Assembly: GCF_900299525.1 (NCBI RefSeq) | Contig: NZ_OMKA01000024.1 | Location: 62,001 to 126,000, forward strand | Direction of reading: 5' to 3' | Length of the DNA: 64,000 nt | DNA from: Aquimarina sp. Aq78 | GTDB lineage: Bacteria; Bacteroidota; Bacteroidia; Flavobacteriales; Flavobacteriaceae | Shown: one piece after another, positions 8,695-17,800 of the stretch | Position numbering within the stretch: the first letter of the stretch is position 1 | Layout: every line of letters begins with the position of its first letter | Translations under genes and position numbers: made by a program | The notes under the pieces: generated by a model | What the model was told of the DNA's origin: nothing | Seen by the model: the letters and a program-made list of their open reading frames with translations, nothing else | The model's database searches: none

Positions 8695-9753
8695 TTAAAA
8701 TTGGTATAAAAGAGTATTAATGTTCATCCCTGCGCCTACACTGGCAAATAGCAAAATATCTCCTTCTTTAATGGATTGGTTTTCTACTTTACCATTTAGA
8801 ATAAGGTCATATAGAGTAGGGACAGTAGCAACACTACTATTTCCTAGTTTTTGAATAGTCATGGGCATAATACCATCGGGTACTTTCTGGTCGTATAGAT
8901 CATAGAACCTTTTTACAATAGCTTCATCCATTTTCTCATTAGCCTGATGAATGATAATTTTTTTGATATCTGTGATACTAATATCGGTTTTATCAAGGCA
9001 AACTTTCATTGCTTTTGGTACTTGATTTAAAGCAAATTCATATATTTTTCTCCCATGCATTTTGATGTATCTCGTATCGTCATTAGAGATGTTATTGTTT
9101 GTTTTTCCGAAGAATAGAAAATTACTTTCTTCAAGTGTATAAGAAGCACTTATAGAAGAAATTATCCCTCCTGGTTGTTTTGTTTTTTCTAGTATCACAG
9201 CTCCCGATCCATCAGAATAAATCATAGAGTCCCGATCATGCTTATCTATAACACGAGATAAAGTTTCTGCCCCAATAACAAGACATTTTTGAGCCATATT
9301 ACTTTTTATATATGATTGGGCTTGTATGACTCCTTCTATCCAACCAGGGCACCCAAAAAGCAAATCATATGCGACACAGTATGGGTTTTTTATTTTTAAT
9401 TTATGTTTTACTCTTGCTGCAAGACTGGGGACAGTATCTGCCTGAGAGGAGTTTTTGTCTACATTACCAAAATTATGAGCTACAATAATGTAATCAAGGG
9501 TTTCAGGATCAATTTTTGAGTCTATAATTGCTTTTTTTGCAGAAAGAAATGCTAAATCAGAAGTGTTTTGATGAGCAGAGGCATATCTACGTTCTTCAAT
9601 ACCTGTGATTTTTTTGAATTTATCAATTATAGCGGTAGTGTTATGTTCGATTAGGACCTTGTTTTCAGTAAAGAATTGATGATTGATAAAGTCGTTGTTT
9701 TTTTCAATTTCATTAGGTATATAGCTCCCTGTACCCGTTATTTTGATATTCAT
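8695..9753 (-). CDS. 3-oxoacyl-ACP synthase III (FabH-like) family protein
   Basis: This 352-residue thiolase-fold enzyme belongs to the KAS III family, which condenses an acyl-CoA with malonyl-ACP or carries out a related acyl transfer. The catalytic triad is intact: C135 in LLFGCPGW, H269 in IIIHQANEKM and N305 in KLGNSSVAT. The sequence DGSGAVILE and the C-terminal GDILLFASVGAGMN are typical. It is longer than FabH proper and the cysteine context (FGCPGW) differs from the FabH pattern, so it may be a specialised KAS III rather than the fatty-acid initiation enzyme. The ATG at 9751-9753 replaces a TTG three codons upstream. There is no acyl carrier protein or fab gene nearby. It may be co-transcribed with the methyltransferase 84 bases downstream. 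Confidence 0.87.
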   Translation of the reverse strand: MNIKITGTGSYIPNEIEKNNDFINHQFFTENKVLIEHNTTAIIDKFKKITGIEERRYASAHQNTSDLAFLSAKKAIIDSKIDPETLDYIIVAHNFGNVDKNSSQADTVPSLAARVKHKLKIKNPYCVAYDLLFGCPGWIEGVIQAQSYIKSNMAQKCLVIGAETLSRVIDKHDRDSMIYSDGSGAVILEKTKQPGGIISSISASYTLEESNFLFFGKTNNNISNDDTRYIKMHGRKIYEFALNQVPKAMKVCLDKTDISITDIKKIIIHQANEKMDEAIVKRFYDLYDQKVPDGIMPMTIQKLGNSSVATVPTLYDLILNGKVENQSIKEGDILLFASVGAGMNINTLLYQF

Positions 9754-9979
9754 TGTGCCCAATTATTTATTATGAATGGTAAGGTACATGATAAGAATTA
9801 TTTTATTATGCATACATAACAGATACTACGACGCCCAACTTTTTTATGGATTTGATTAAACTCTGATTATATATTAGAAAATCTATTATAGTTTGAAACT
9901 ACTTAGGAATATTTCACTTCACTTATAAACCTTCACAATATAGAGTTTTAATGCATAATCTGGGTTTAGAATCAATAGG

Positions 9980-10345
9980 CTATTCTATTTTTAATTGCAT
10001 AATCGTCACAATGGATAAGGCTCTTGTTTTGATAAGGTGTGCTTTTTCTCCTTTAAAATTGCGATCCACTGTTTTGTGAAACAGTGATAGCCAAGTATCG
10101 AAATGGATTTTTTCTAGCTTTTTTTTACTGCTTAAATTTTTATGAATCTGCATCACATTCTTTTTGTAATTTCCTGTTCTAAATAATTGCTGTTCCCAAA
10201 AATCTGTAATTTCCGGAATATGTTCTTCGAGATTAATTTTTGCAATTTTGGTAAAAAAGATGCCAATTGCAGGATCTGCAAAAGCGTCTTTATAAAAGGC
10301 ATTCATTAAGAATTCTATGTCTTGTCTTGAAGTGATATCTTTCAT
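9980..10345 (-). CDS. Group III truncated haemoglobin
   Basis: This 121-residue haem protein is a group III truncated globin; family members bind oxygen or nitric oxide in the cytoplasm. The N-terminal A/B region carries MNAFYKDAFAD, with a tyrosine (about Y18) at the place expected for the B10 residue. The distal E helix contains H68 (MQIHKNL), which is common in group III. The proximal histidine is probably H81 in the family signature HFDTWLSLFHKTVD, followed by FKGEKAH. Length and motif order fit the family well. It stands alone; the next gene upstream on the strand is gcvP, separated by a hairpin at 10407-10432. Confidence 0.9.
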   Translation of the reverse strand: MKDITSRQDIEFLMNAFYKDAFADPAIGIFFTKIAKINLEEHIPEITDFWEQQLFRTGNYKKNVMQIHKNLSSKKKLEKIHFDTWLSLFHKTVDRNFKGEKAHLIKTRALSIVTIMQLKIE

Positions 10346-10406
10346 AGGTTTACTGTGCAGTTTTAAAAATTACACTTATTTTCTAATCATAGTATGGTTA
10401 ACGAAA

Positions 10407-10432
10407 AAGAGGCAACCATAAAGTCACCTCTT
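10407..10432 (-). terminator. Hairpin terminator after gcvP
   Basis: A 10-bp stem (two G-T pairs) with a 6-base loop lies 25 bases past the gcvP stop and is followed by five T on the minus strand. It separates gcvP from the globin gene. Confidence 0.7.
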
Positions 10433-10457
10433 CATCATTTATGGGATAATAGATTTT

Positions 10458-13313
10458 TTAAGCTTCTGTTTCCATATACTCTTCAATAGGAGCACATGTA
10501 CAAATTAAGTTTCTATCTCCATATGCATCATCTACACGACGAACAGATGGCCAAAACTTATTATCGGCTACATATGATAATGGATATGCTGCCTGTTCTC
10601 TCGAATACGGGAAATCCCAAGAGTCAGCTGTAAGCATAGCCATAGTATGTGGCGCGTTTTTCATTACATTATTTGGATTATCAGCTGTGGCTTCGGCTAT
10701 TTCCTTGCGTATCGAGATCATTGCATCACAAAAACGATCTAATTCTGATTTACTTTCGCTTTCGGTAGGTTCGATCATAATAGTCCCCGCTACCGGGAAA
10801 GAAACCGTTGGAGCATGAAATCCATAATCCATAAGTCGTTTTGCAATATCTGTAACCTCTATACCATTTGCTTTAAATGGTCTACAGTCCAGAATCATTT
10901 CATGAGCAGCTCTTCCTTTTTCTCCAACATATAATACATTGTAATGCCCATCTAAGCGTTCTTTAATATAATTAGCATTCAAAATAGCATATTGGGTAGA
11001 TTCTTTTAAACCATTTACTCCAAGCATAGTAATATATCCATAAGAAATCAAACATGCCAGGGCAGATCCCCAAGGAGCCGCAGAAATTGCAGTTATTGCC
11101 TGATCTCCTCCGGTAGTGATAATTGGATTACTTGGTAAAAAAGGAACTAGCTGTTGTGCAACACAAATTGGTCCAACACCAGGTCCACCGCCACCGTGTG
11201 GTATAGCAAAGGTTTTGTGCAAGTTAAGGTGACATACATCTGCGCCTATTGCACCAGGATTGGTTAAACCAACCTGTGCATTCATATTGGCACCATCCAT
11301 ATATACTTGTCCGCCATTATCATGAATAATTTGAGTGATTTCTCTAATCCCAGATTCATATACTCCATGTGTAGATGGGTAGGTAACCATTAAAGCTGCA
11401 AGGTTATCTTTATGTTTTAATGCTTTTTCTCTTAGATCATCTATATCAATATTACCTTCTTCGGTAGCTTTGGTAACGATTACTTTCATTCCCGCCATTA
11501 CCGCAGAGGCAGGATTAGTGCCATGAGCAGATGAAGGGATCAAGCAAATATTACGATGATGATCTCCATTTGATTCATGATATGCTCTAATTACCATTAA
11601 CCCGGCAAACTCCCCTTGTGCACCAGAGTTTGGTTGTAGAGAGGTAGCTGCAAATCCTGTGATTTCTGTAAGTTGTTCTTCAAGTTTTTTTAGAACTTCT
11701 TGATATCCCTGAGCTTGATATACTGGAGCAAAAGGATGAATGTTTCCCCATTGTGGATCACTAAGAGGTAACATTTCTGCCGCTGCATTAAGTTTCATTG
11801 TACAGGATCCCAACGGAATCATAGAATGATTTAATGACAGATCTTTTCGTTCTAATTTTTTAATATAACGCATCAATTCTGTCTCAGAATGGTAAGAATT
11901 GAATACTTCATTTGTTAAAAACTCTGTATTACGTTTTAGATTTTTATCTATAGTATTCGAATTATCAATTTCCTGAATAGGAGTATTTTCTTTCCCTGCA
12001 ACTTTAGCAAAAATTGATAGAATCGTATTTAGATCTTCAATTGTTGTTGCTTCATTTAAAGAAATTGAAACTGTTTCTGAATCTGGATAGAAGAAATTTA
12101 CTTCACTAGCTTCGGCAATTTCTTTTATTTTGGTTGTGTCACCTTGTATGCGAATGGTATCAAAATAAGCTGTGTTAAGTTGATTGAAACCTAATTTTTC
12201 TAATTCTGCACTTAATGTTACTGCCGATGTGTTAACTTTTGAAGCGATATAGCTTAGGCCTTCTGGGCCGTGATATACACTATACATTCCGGCCATAACG
12301 GCTAAGAGTACTTGCGCAGTACAGATATTTGAAGTTGCTTTATCTCGTTTAATATGTTGTTCACGGGTTTGCAATGCCATTCGTAATGCACGACTTCCAT
12401 TTAAATCTTGAGTAACCCCTATAATTCTTCCAGGGATTGTTCTTTTATATGCTTCTCGTGTGGCAAAAAATCCAGCATGAGGTCCACCATATCCAAGAGG
12501 GATTCCAAAACGCTGTGTAGTTCCTACGACAACATCTGCATCAAAGCTTCCCGGGGATTTTAATGATACTAAGCTTAATATATCTGCAGCTACAGCAACT
12601 TTTATTTCTGCTTGGTGAGCTTTTTCAACAAAATCAGCATAATCATATACTTGACCTGATTTACCAGGGTATTGTAAAATAGCACCATAAAACTCGGTCG
12701 AAAAATCAAATTGCTGATGATTTCCTACTACCAATTGAATATCAAGAGGGATTGCTCTTGTTTGTAATAAAGAAAGTGTTTGAGGTAATATTTCTTCGGA
12801 AACAAAAAACTTGCTTACATTATTTTTTTTCTGATCTCTGGATCGTACAGCAAATAACATAGTCATTGCTTCTGCAGCAGCTGTACTCTCATCTAATAAA
12901 GAGGCATTAGCTAATTCCATACCTGTAAGATCACAGATCATGGTTTGATAATTTAACAAAGCTTCTAATCGGCCTTGTGCAATTTCTGCTTGATAAGGTG
13001 TGTATGCGGTATACCATCCTGGATTTTCAAGGATATTACGTTGTATAACCGCAGGTAAACTAGCTTCATGATACCCTAAACCGATGTAGGTTTTGAATAC
13101 TTTATTTTTTGCAGAAAGCTTTTGTATATGTGCAGAATATTCTTGTTCGCTCAAGGCAAAATCTAGATTTAACGATTTTTTTAAAAGAATATCATCAGGA
13201 ACAGTTTCATATACTAATTGTTCTAAAGAATCTGCTTTAATTGTGTTTAACATCTCGCCAAGATCTTTTGTTGAAGGACCTATATGACGTAGTTTAAAGG
13301 AATCGGTTTTCAT
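10458..13313 (-). CDS. gcvP: Glycine dehydrogenase (aminomethyl-transferring), P protein
   Basis: GcvP is the pyridoxal-phosphate decarboxylase of the glycine cleavage system: it removes CO2 from glycine and passes the methylamine group to the lipoyl H protein. The 951-residue single-chain form is the standard length. The N-terminus ([17 protein letters not shown]) and the PLP-lysine motif [16 protein letters not shown] (Lys about 700) are unmistakable, with ALGSC-like [13 protein letters not shown] at the domain junction. The ATG at 13311-13313 is chosen; a longer GTG frame to 13376 would pass through the promoter element at 13344-13351. No gcvT or gcvH is in the window. It is monocistronic, with a terminator at 10407-10432. 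Confidence 0.98.
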   Translation of the reverse strand: MKTDSFKLRHIGPSTKDLGEMLNTIKADSLEQLVYETVPDDILLKKSLNLDFALSEQEYSAHIQKLSAKNKVFKTYIGLGYHEASLPAVIQRNILENPGWYTAYTPYQAEIAQGRLEALLNYQTMICDLTGMELANASLLDESTAAAEAMTMLFAVRSRDQKKNNVSKFFVSEEILPQTLSLLQTRAIPLDIQLVVGNHQQFDFSTEFYGAILQYPGKSGQVYDYADFVEKAHQAEIKVAVAADILSLVSLKSPGSFDADVVVGTTQRFGIPLGYGGPHAGFFATREAYKRTIPGRIIGVTQDLNGSRALRMALQTREQHIKRDKATSNICTAQVLLAVMAGMYSVYHGPEGLSYIASKVNTSAVTLSAELEKLGFNQLNTAYFDTIRIQGDTTKIKEIAEASEVNFFYPDSETVSISLNEATTIEDLNTILSIFAKVAGKENTPIQEIDNSNTIDKNLKRNTEFLTNEVFNSYHSETELMRYIKKLERKDLSLNHSMIPLGSCTMKLNAAAEMLPLSDPQWGNIHPFAPVYQAQGYQEVLKKLEEQLTEITGFAATSLQPNSGAQGEFAGLMVIRAYHESNGDHHRNICLIPSSAHGTNPASAVMAGMKVIVTKATEEGNIDIDDLREKALKHKDNLAALMVTYPSTHGVYESGIREITQIIHDNGGQVYMDGANMNAQVGLTNPGAIGADVCHLNLHKTFAIPHGGGGPGVGPICVAQQLVPFLPSNPIITTGGDQAITAISAAPWGSALACLISYGYITMLGVNGLKESTQYAILNANYIKERLDGHYNVLYVGEKGRAAHEMILDCRPFKANGIEVTDIAKRLMDYGFHAPTVSFPVAGTIMIEPTESESKSELDRFCDAMISIRKEIAEATADNPNNVMKNAPHTMAMLTADSWDFPYSREQAAYPLSYVADNKFWPSVRRVDDAYGDRNLICTCAPIEEYMETEA

Positions 13314-13343
13314 AGCGAAAAAAAACAGTTGAAATTGAGATTT

Positions 13344-13351
13344 CAAAAATA
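13344..13351 (-). promoter_or_regulatory. Putative gcvP -7 promoter element
   Basis: TATTTTTG on the minus strand matches TAnnTTTG exactly and lies about 30 bases before the chosen gcvP ATG. The -33 element is not clear (a TTG at 13378-13376 is 24 bases away). It argues against the longer GTG start. Confidence 0.45.
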
Positions 13352-13450
13352 CATATTTAATTGCTAAAACTTTCACAATTAATTAACCTAGACCTATCAA
13401 GTTTTTAACCAAATTCGGGTTTTGTTAACACATAACCCCTAATAAGTAAC

Positions 13451-14281
13451 GTGAAAACCTTAAAAAGCATATTCAGATTCTATATTAACGGCAGTATTCA
13501 TGTTGCTTTAGCTATATGTGCTTTGGTGCAAGTTACCTTTATGAAATATGGTATATCAGGTCAATTTACTTATATCCTTTTTTCTTTTTTAGGTGCTATT
13601 GTGGCATATAATTTTGTGAAATACTCTAAAGTCTCCAAACTTTACCACAAAAGATTGACCAAATCAATGAAAGGGATTCGTATTTTGACCATTCTGTCTT
13701 CCTTGTCTTTTATCTACCTTTCGTTTAAGGTGTCGATTGATACTTGGATATATATGGCTCCATTTATAGCACTTACTGTTTTGTATGTTGTACCTGTTTT
13801 TCCTAACAAGAAAAACTTAAGAAGTCTTGCAGGGGTAAAAATCTTTATTATCGGTATGATATGGGCTGGTATGACAGTATTGGTTCCATTAGTACATGTT
13901 AATGGAAATTTAGATTCAAATTTTTTAATAGAAATGGTTCAACGGTTTTTGTTTATCGTTGTTATGATGTTACCTTTTGAAGTAAGAGACTTGCAGTATG
14001 ATAATGCAGAGTTAGAAACTGTTCCACAAAAAATAGGAGTGACAAGAACCAAGCTTTTTGGTAGTATTTTGTTGGTTATCTTTTTATTGTTAACAGCTGC
14101 AAAAGATGAGTTGTTATCTTCGATAGAAATTTTGAGTACCATATTGATAACTATAATAAGTCTTTTCTTTTTGTGGGGAACAGAGAAAAAACAATCAGAA
14201 TACTATTGCTCTTTTTGGGTAGAGAGTGTTCCTATAATGTGGTTACTAATTCTGGTTATTCTGGAATCCTTATTTAGTTAA
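13451..14281 (+). CDS. UbiA-like integral membrane protein
   Basis: This 276-residue protein has about eight membrane segments and resembles the UbiA prenyltransferase family, which attaches isoprenoid chains to aromatic or other acceptors. The second Asp-rich motif is visible as RDLQYDNAELETVPQKIG (D180 and D184), with the T-x-P-x-x-h-G tail typical of UbiA. The first motif (NxxxDxxxD) is only a remnant, NFVKYSKVS at residues 54-62, with both aspartates gone. It could be an inactive or re-purposed relative; function is not assigned. Translation starts at GTG 13451-13453. Its 3' end overlaps the convergent zinc-finger-like gene by 12 bases. Confidence 0.65.
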   Translation: MKTLKSIFRFYINGSIHVALAICALVQVTFMKYGISGQFTYILFSFLGAIVAYNFVKYSKVSKLYHKRLTKSMKGIRILTILSSLSFIYLSFKVSIDTWIYMAPFIALTVLYVVPVFPNKKNLRSLAGVKIFIIGMIWAGMTVLVPLVHVNGNLDSNFLIEMVQRFLFIVVMMLPFEVRDLQYDNAELETVPQKIGVTRTKLFGSILLVIFLLLTAAKDELLSSIEILSTILITIISLFFLWGTEKKQSEYYCSFWVESVPIMWLLILVILESLFS

Positions 14282-14530
14282 TTCTTTTTGTATTTCTTTT
14301 TTCATGGCTTCTTTATCTGAAGCACTGATCGATTGTGTTTTAGATTTATTGATTGTTTTTGTGAGTTTTGCATTTCTTTTAGAATATGCCCGGGTTATTT
14401 TGCAATATGCAAGACGAATGTTAAGTTTTATTATTTCTAGAATAGACGCCTCTCCATACTGATTTTTATCACAAATATGTTTTGCTTCTTCGCAGGATAC
14501 AAATACCTTATTCTTATTCGTAGTTTTCAT
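14270..14530 (-). CDS. Small zinc-finger-like protein, degenerate paralogue
   Basis: This 86-residue protein is a tandem paralogue of the one at 14582-14830; both share FVSCxEAxH, CDKNQYxEA and SDKEAMK at matching positions. The upstream copy has an H-x3-C-x2-C motif typical of anti-sigma zinc fingers, but here the residues are R39, C43 and T46, so two of the three ligands are lost while the rest is kept. The C-terminal half is strongly basic. It is the third gene after an ECF sigma factor on the same strand and overlaps the convergent UbiA-like gene tail to tail by 12 bases. Homologues are sometimes labelled glycine dehydrogenase in databases (from memory), which this is not. It may compete with or tune the intact paralogue; function is inferred. 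Confidence 0.75.
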   Translation of the reverse strand: MKTTNKNKVFVSCEEAKHICDKNQYGEASILEIIKLNIRLAYCKITRAYSKRNAKLTKTINKSKTQSISASDKEAMKKEIQKELTK

Positions 14531-14581
14531 TATACTATTTGGGTAATTCTTTTATTCGAGGGTAATTATAATTATTTAGGG

Positions 14582-14830
14582 TTACATTTTTTGCTTTAAA
14601 CGTTCTTTCATTGCTTCTTTATCAGAATGATTGATACTAATCACTTTTGGGTTTTTTACCAATTTGGTTAATTTCATGTTTTTTGCAGTATACTTTCTAC
14701 AAGCTCTACAATATATCAAATGTATGTTTAGCTTTACTTTTTCCCAAAAAGTAGCTTCTTTATACTGATTTTTATCACAGAAGTGATTTGCTTCTGAACA
14801 ACTTACAAATATTCCCTTTTTATTACTCAT
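14582..14830 (-). CDS. Small zf-HC2-like protein, putative anti-sigma factor
   Basis: This 82-residue protein directly follows the ECF sigma gene (5 bases between stop and start), the usual place for an anti-sigma factor. It has a zf-HC2-type motif, H37-LIY-C41-RA-C44, preceded by a conserved block with C11, H16 and C18 (FVSCSEANHFCDKNQY). No membrane segment is present, so it would be a soluble zinc-binding anti-sigma factor, perhaps redox-sensing. The ATG at 14828-14830 is chosen because it aligns with the paralogue at 14530; a longer frame from 14860 would overlap the sigma gene. Role is inferred from context and motif. Confidence 0.78.
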   Translation of the reverse strand: MSNKKGIFVSCSEANHFCDKNQYKEATFWEKVKLNIHLIYCRACRKYTAKNMKLTKLVKNPKVISINHSDKEAMKERLKQKM

Positions 14831-14835
14831 TTTTC

Positions 14836-15390
14836 CTAAAACCAATTTTTTTCTAGACATTCAGCCATAGCTGTACGTGCTCTATGGATGATCACCCATA
14901 GGTTAGACGCAGTGATATCAAATTCATTACAAATAGCTTCAGTATCGAAACCTTGTATTGTTTTTAATTTAAAAATATGAGCTTGTTTTTGGGGGAGTTT
15001 TCCCATACAATCATGTATTGCTAAGCCCAATTCTTCGTTTTCGATCTCGCCTTCTGCATTACCATCAAAGGGATCCGCAACACGTTCTTCTAGCCAGTCA
15101 CCTTCAGTTTCAGAATCAGAGGTATAGTTCATTCTTACCTCTGCTTTACCTTTATTACTATTGATTTTACGATAGTGATCGATGATTTTTCTTTTCAGAA
15201 TAGAAATAAGCCAAGTACGCTCACTAGCTTCACCTTTAAAATTTTTCATGGATTTAAGTCCGGCAAAGAATGTTTCTTGTACTAAATCTTGGGCAATTTC
15301 TTTATCATCAACTCTTACAATGGTATAGTTGAATAGGTAATCACTGTACTTATCCACCCACGTATTTGGGTCTATGGTATTTGTTGACAT
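14836..15390 (-). CDS. ECF-type RNA polymerase sigma factor
   Basis: This 184-residue protein is an extracytoplasmic-function sigma factor that directs RNA polymerase to a stress or envelope regulon. Region 2 is seen in the N-terminal half (YSDYLFNYTIVRVDDKEIAQDLVQ split by the -10 recognition helix, then TWLISILKRKIIDHYR). Region 4 is at the C-terminus (LPQKQAHIFKLKTIQGFD, EAICNEFDITASNLWVIIHRAR). The linker is long and acidic (SDSETEGDWLEERVADPFDG). The ATG 15388-15390 is preferred: the longer TTG frame to 15417 overlaps a perfect -7 element at 15415-15422. It heads a three-gene unit with two small zinc-finger-like proteins. Confidence 0.93.
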   Translation of the reverse strand: MSTNTIDPNTWVDKYSDYLFNYTIVRVDDKEIAQDLVQETFFAGLKSMKNFKGEASERTWLISILKRKIIDHYRKINSNKGKAEVRMNYTSDSETEGDWLEERVADPFDGNAEGEIENEELGLAIHDCMGKLPQKQAHIFKLKTIQGFDTEAICNEFDITASNLWVIIHRARTAMAECLEKNWF

Positions 15391-15414
15391 TATATTTCCT
15401 GTTGTTATATTCAC

Positions 15415-15422
15415 CAAAAATA
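15415..15422 (-). promoter_or_regulatory. Putative -7 promoter element of the sigma operon
   Basis: TATTTTTG on the minus strand fits TAnnTTTG. No good -33 box is visible, so it could be read by an alternative sigma factor or be activated. It lies 25 bases before the chosen ATG. Confidence 0.4.
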
Positions 15423-15489
15423 GGATAAAAAGTTGAATCCTATAAATGCTTTAACGAATCAGTACTTTGTGTCTATTAATATTGAATCT

Positions 15490-15975
15490 TTATAAATAGC
15501 TTTTATGATCTGATTTTACTGTGTTTTTGGATTCTAAATGTAATTTTATAGATTGATTACGAGTGGTAAGAAATTGAGTAAGATGCTTTTTTAGGATTAG
15601 ATTATCAAAAAAAATGCCTAAAATACCATAAGGGATTTCGTATTTGAGTATATCGATCATTTCTGTACCTGATGGTGTTTTATGAAAAATATGCTGGTGT
15701 TTAAAAGTTTTAAAACATCCTTTGATCATTTCATCGGTAAAGTTATTTGGATAGTCATACGCTGTAATTATACTTTTGTGAATGAGATAAATTCCAAAAT
15801 GTTGCCCTCTCCAGGTAACGGTTTCTCCTAATTCGATTAATCCCGAAGTTCTTCCTGCTATGGCTTTTTCTTTTGTTTTTTCTGCAGATATCATATGAAA
15901 ATCAATACTTCTAGCCAAATCAAATACTTTTTTGACTGGAGCTTTTATTTGAGTTGTTAGTCGTATTGTTGTCAT
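15490..15975 (-). CDS. SRPBCC family protein
   Basis: This 161-residue protein has the START/Bet v1-like SRPBCC fold, a hydrophobic-pocket domain that binds lipids or polyketide-like ligands. The N-terminus TTIRLTTQIKAPVKKVFDLARSID and the middle TVTWRGQHFG match the cell-division-inhibitor-like SRPBCC branch that is often encoded beside, or fused to, TIGR01777 epimerases. It is the last gene of a four-gene operon, 6 bases downstream of that epimerase. No catalytic motif is expected. It likely binds the small hydrophobic molecule handled by the operon. Confidence 0.82.
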   Translation of the reverse strand: MTTIRLTTQIKAPVKKVFDLARSIDFHMISAEKTKEKAIAGRTSGLIELGETVTWRGQHFGIYLIHKSIITAYDYPNNFTDEMIKGCFKTFKHQHIFHKTPSGTEMIDILKYEIPYGILGIFFDNLILKKHLTQFLTTRNQSIKLHLESKNTVKSDHKSYL

Positions 15976-15981
15976 AATTTT

Positions 15982-16890
15982 CTAAACAACTGTAATTAAT
16001 GCTGGTTTAATATCGGGATACAAGAACTGAAATCCATTACTTATAAGTTTTGAAGGAATTACATTTCTGCTTTTGAGTATAAGTTCGGTTTCTGTTTTAA
16101 TAATTCTTGCTCCAAATTCTAACATAGGTTTTGAAATAGGGATTCCCAAAGGGATTTTTAGAACCCTTCTAAGTGTTTTCATAAAGGTTGAATTGGTTAC
16201 TGGTTTAGGAGAAACAATATTTACCACCCCTTCAATGCTAGGAGTATTTATAATAAATTCTATACTTCTTGCAAAGTCTTGCTCATGTATCCAACTTAAT
16301 TTTTGATTTCCATAGCCTTGTTTTCCTCCTAATCCGATTTTGGTTAAATTAAGAATTGATGGCAAAGCTCCTCCTTTTTTGCCTAGGACTATAGAGGTTC
16401 TTAATGCAATTTTTCTGGTTTTAGGAGTTTGTTGGTTGAAAAATGTTTTTTCCCATGATGTAGCAACATTAACAGAGAAACCAGTTCCTATTTCTCCATC
16501 AATTTCATCCATCTCTTTATCTAAAGAATGTCGATAGATGGTTGCTGTTGATGAATTTAACCAGATTTTAGGAGGGTTTTTGCATTTGCTTATGGCTTCT
16601 CCCAAAATAGCTGTAGAGGTTACTCTTGAATTCAGAATAAGGTTTTTATTCTTTTGGGTATACCTACAATCTACCGATTTGCCAGCTAAATTGATTACTA
16701 TTTCTGCATTCTCTAGTTCATGTATCCAATCTCCAGAGGTTTTTGCATTCCAATGAATAAATTGAATATTATTTTCTATTCTACTTTTTCCACGGGTTAG
16801 AATTGTAATAGATTCTGTTTTCGTTTTAAAATATGCTACGAGTACTTTTCCAAGAAAACCTGTCCCTGCCGCTATGACTATTTTTTTCAT
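15982..16890 (-). CDS. TIGR01777 family NAD(P)-binding epimerase/oxidoreductase
   Basis: This 302-residue protein is an extended SDR of the TIGR01777 (YfcH) family. The nucleotide loop reads IAAGTGFLGKVLVAYF, followed by NLAGKSVDCRYT and LNSSTATIYRHS, where the family keeps a serine but the usual Tyr-Lys pair is not plain. The region RKIALRTSIVLGKKGGALP and SWIHEQDFARSIEFII are typical of the family, and the C-terminal DUF1731-like tail is present. It sits between a methyltransferase (13 bases upstream) and an SRPBCC protein (6 bases downstream), so the genes are surely co-transcribed. Substrates in the family are unknown. Confidence 0.88.
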   Translation of the reverse strand: MKKIVIAAGTGFLGKVLVAYFKTKTESITILTRGKSRIENNIQFIHWNAKTSGDWIHELENAEIVINLAGKSVDCRYTQKNKNLILNSRVTSTAILGEAISKCKNPPKIWLNSSTATIYRHSLDKEMDEIDGEIGTGFSVNVATSWEKTFFNQQTPKTRKIALRTSIVLGKKGGALPSILNLTKIGLGGKQGYGNQKLSWIHEQDFARSIEFIINTPSIEGVVNIVSPKPVTNSTFMKTLRRVLKIPLGIPISKPMLEFGARIIKTETELILKSRNVIPSKLISNGFQFLYPDIKPALITVV

Positions 16891-16903
16891 ATGTTTTCTA
16901 ATT

Positions 16904-17785
16904 TTATTTTTCTGCAGTGATTAAATAATATCCAAAACTTTTGGTATGTAGACCAGAAAGTAGTGCAAATAGTGATCCTTTTAGGTTTTTCCAACTTTGT
17001 GGTTTTAGAGTTTCTTTTCTAAATAGTTTTTTTAACATAAATCCTGTAATTGCAAAAGGAACATGAAGAACAGAGGGCGCAACTCTAAATGATACATCCT
17101 CGACATTTACATTCTTAAAACCTATATGTTTTAAAGTCTGTTTTACTTTTTTAATACTTCCTAAACCTTCTAGACTCCACCCTTTGCACAGTTGTTCGTA
17201 GCAATAATTACTACCTATACATAATTGTTCTTCATCTTTTTTTAAGAACGCATCGGCAATCACTAATTTAGAGTTTGGTTTTAATATTCTATATGCTTCC
17301 TGTAAGGCCTCTTTACTATGCCCAGAATGGCAGAAACTCTCTATAGCATAAGCTCCATCTACACTGTTAGTTTTAAAAGATGTATGACAATAGTTTTCTT
17401 CTAAAATTAGTCCATTGTTATGTTGTAATCTTTTATTTCCTTCCCTAACCTGAAAAGAAGAAAGTGTTACACCAATGATATGAAGTAGAGGATACTTTCT
17501 TAATCCATATTGTATAGCGCCACCAATACCACATCCCAGATCTGCTACAAGTGAATTTTGTTTAGGAACCTGTAAGCGATCAAAAACCTGCTGATTCATT
17601 TCGTTAAGCATTGAGTCTCTTTTTAGAATACTGGTTTTAAAAGGGATATAGTATCCAAAATGCATATTGAAATCGGTACTCCAGAATTCATAATCTTCTG
17701 TCGCTTCATCATAAAACCTGATTATTTTTTCTTTTGTAGCAGATTTTTTAAGCTTTAGTTTATGTAATATGGTAAGTGTGCTCAT
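16904..17785 (-). CDS. Class I SAM-dependent methyltransferase
   Basis: This 293-residue enzyme is a class I methyltransferase resembling the tocopherol/sterol/cyclopropane-type branch that methylates lipid-like substrates. Motif I is VADLGCGIGGAIQYGLRKYP, with the acidic region GVTLSSFQVREGNKRL, and motif IV-like DGAYAIESFCHSGHSKEALQEAYRILKP. The N-terminal helix KIIRFYDEATEDYEFW and the tract NMHFGYY are common to this branch. The second gene of the operon, it lies 15 bases after the membrane protein and 13 before the epimerase. The substrate is not known; a hydrophobic one is suggested by the neighbours. Confidence 0.88.
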   Translation of the reverse strand: MSTLTILHKLKLKKSATKEKIIRFYDEATEDYEFWSTDFNMHFGYYIPFKTSILKRDSMLNEMNQQVFDRLQVPKQNSLVADLGCGIGGAIQYGLRKYPLLHIIGVTLSSFQVREGNKRLQHNNGLILEENYCHTSFKTNSVDGAYAIESFCHSGHSKEALQEAYRILKPNSKLVIADAFLKKDEEQLCIGSNYCYEQLCKGWSLEGLGSIKKVKQTLKHIGFKNVNVEDVSFRVAPSVLHVPFAITGFMLKKLFRKETLKPQSWKNLKGSLFALLSGLHTKSFGYYLITAEK

Positions 17786-17800
17786 GATGATATAGTTTTA

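Noticed and set aside
10458..13376. Longer gcvP frame from GTG at 13376
   Set aside because: The extra 21 residues are hydrophobic and unlike GcvP, and they contain the -7 element; the ATG at 13313 begins the conserved N-terminus.
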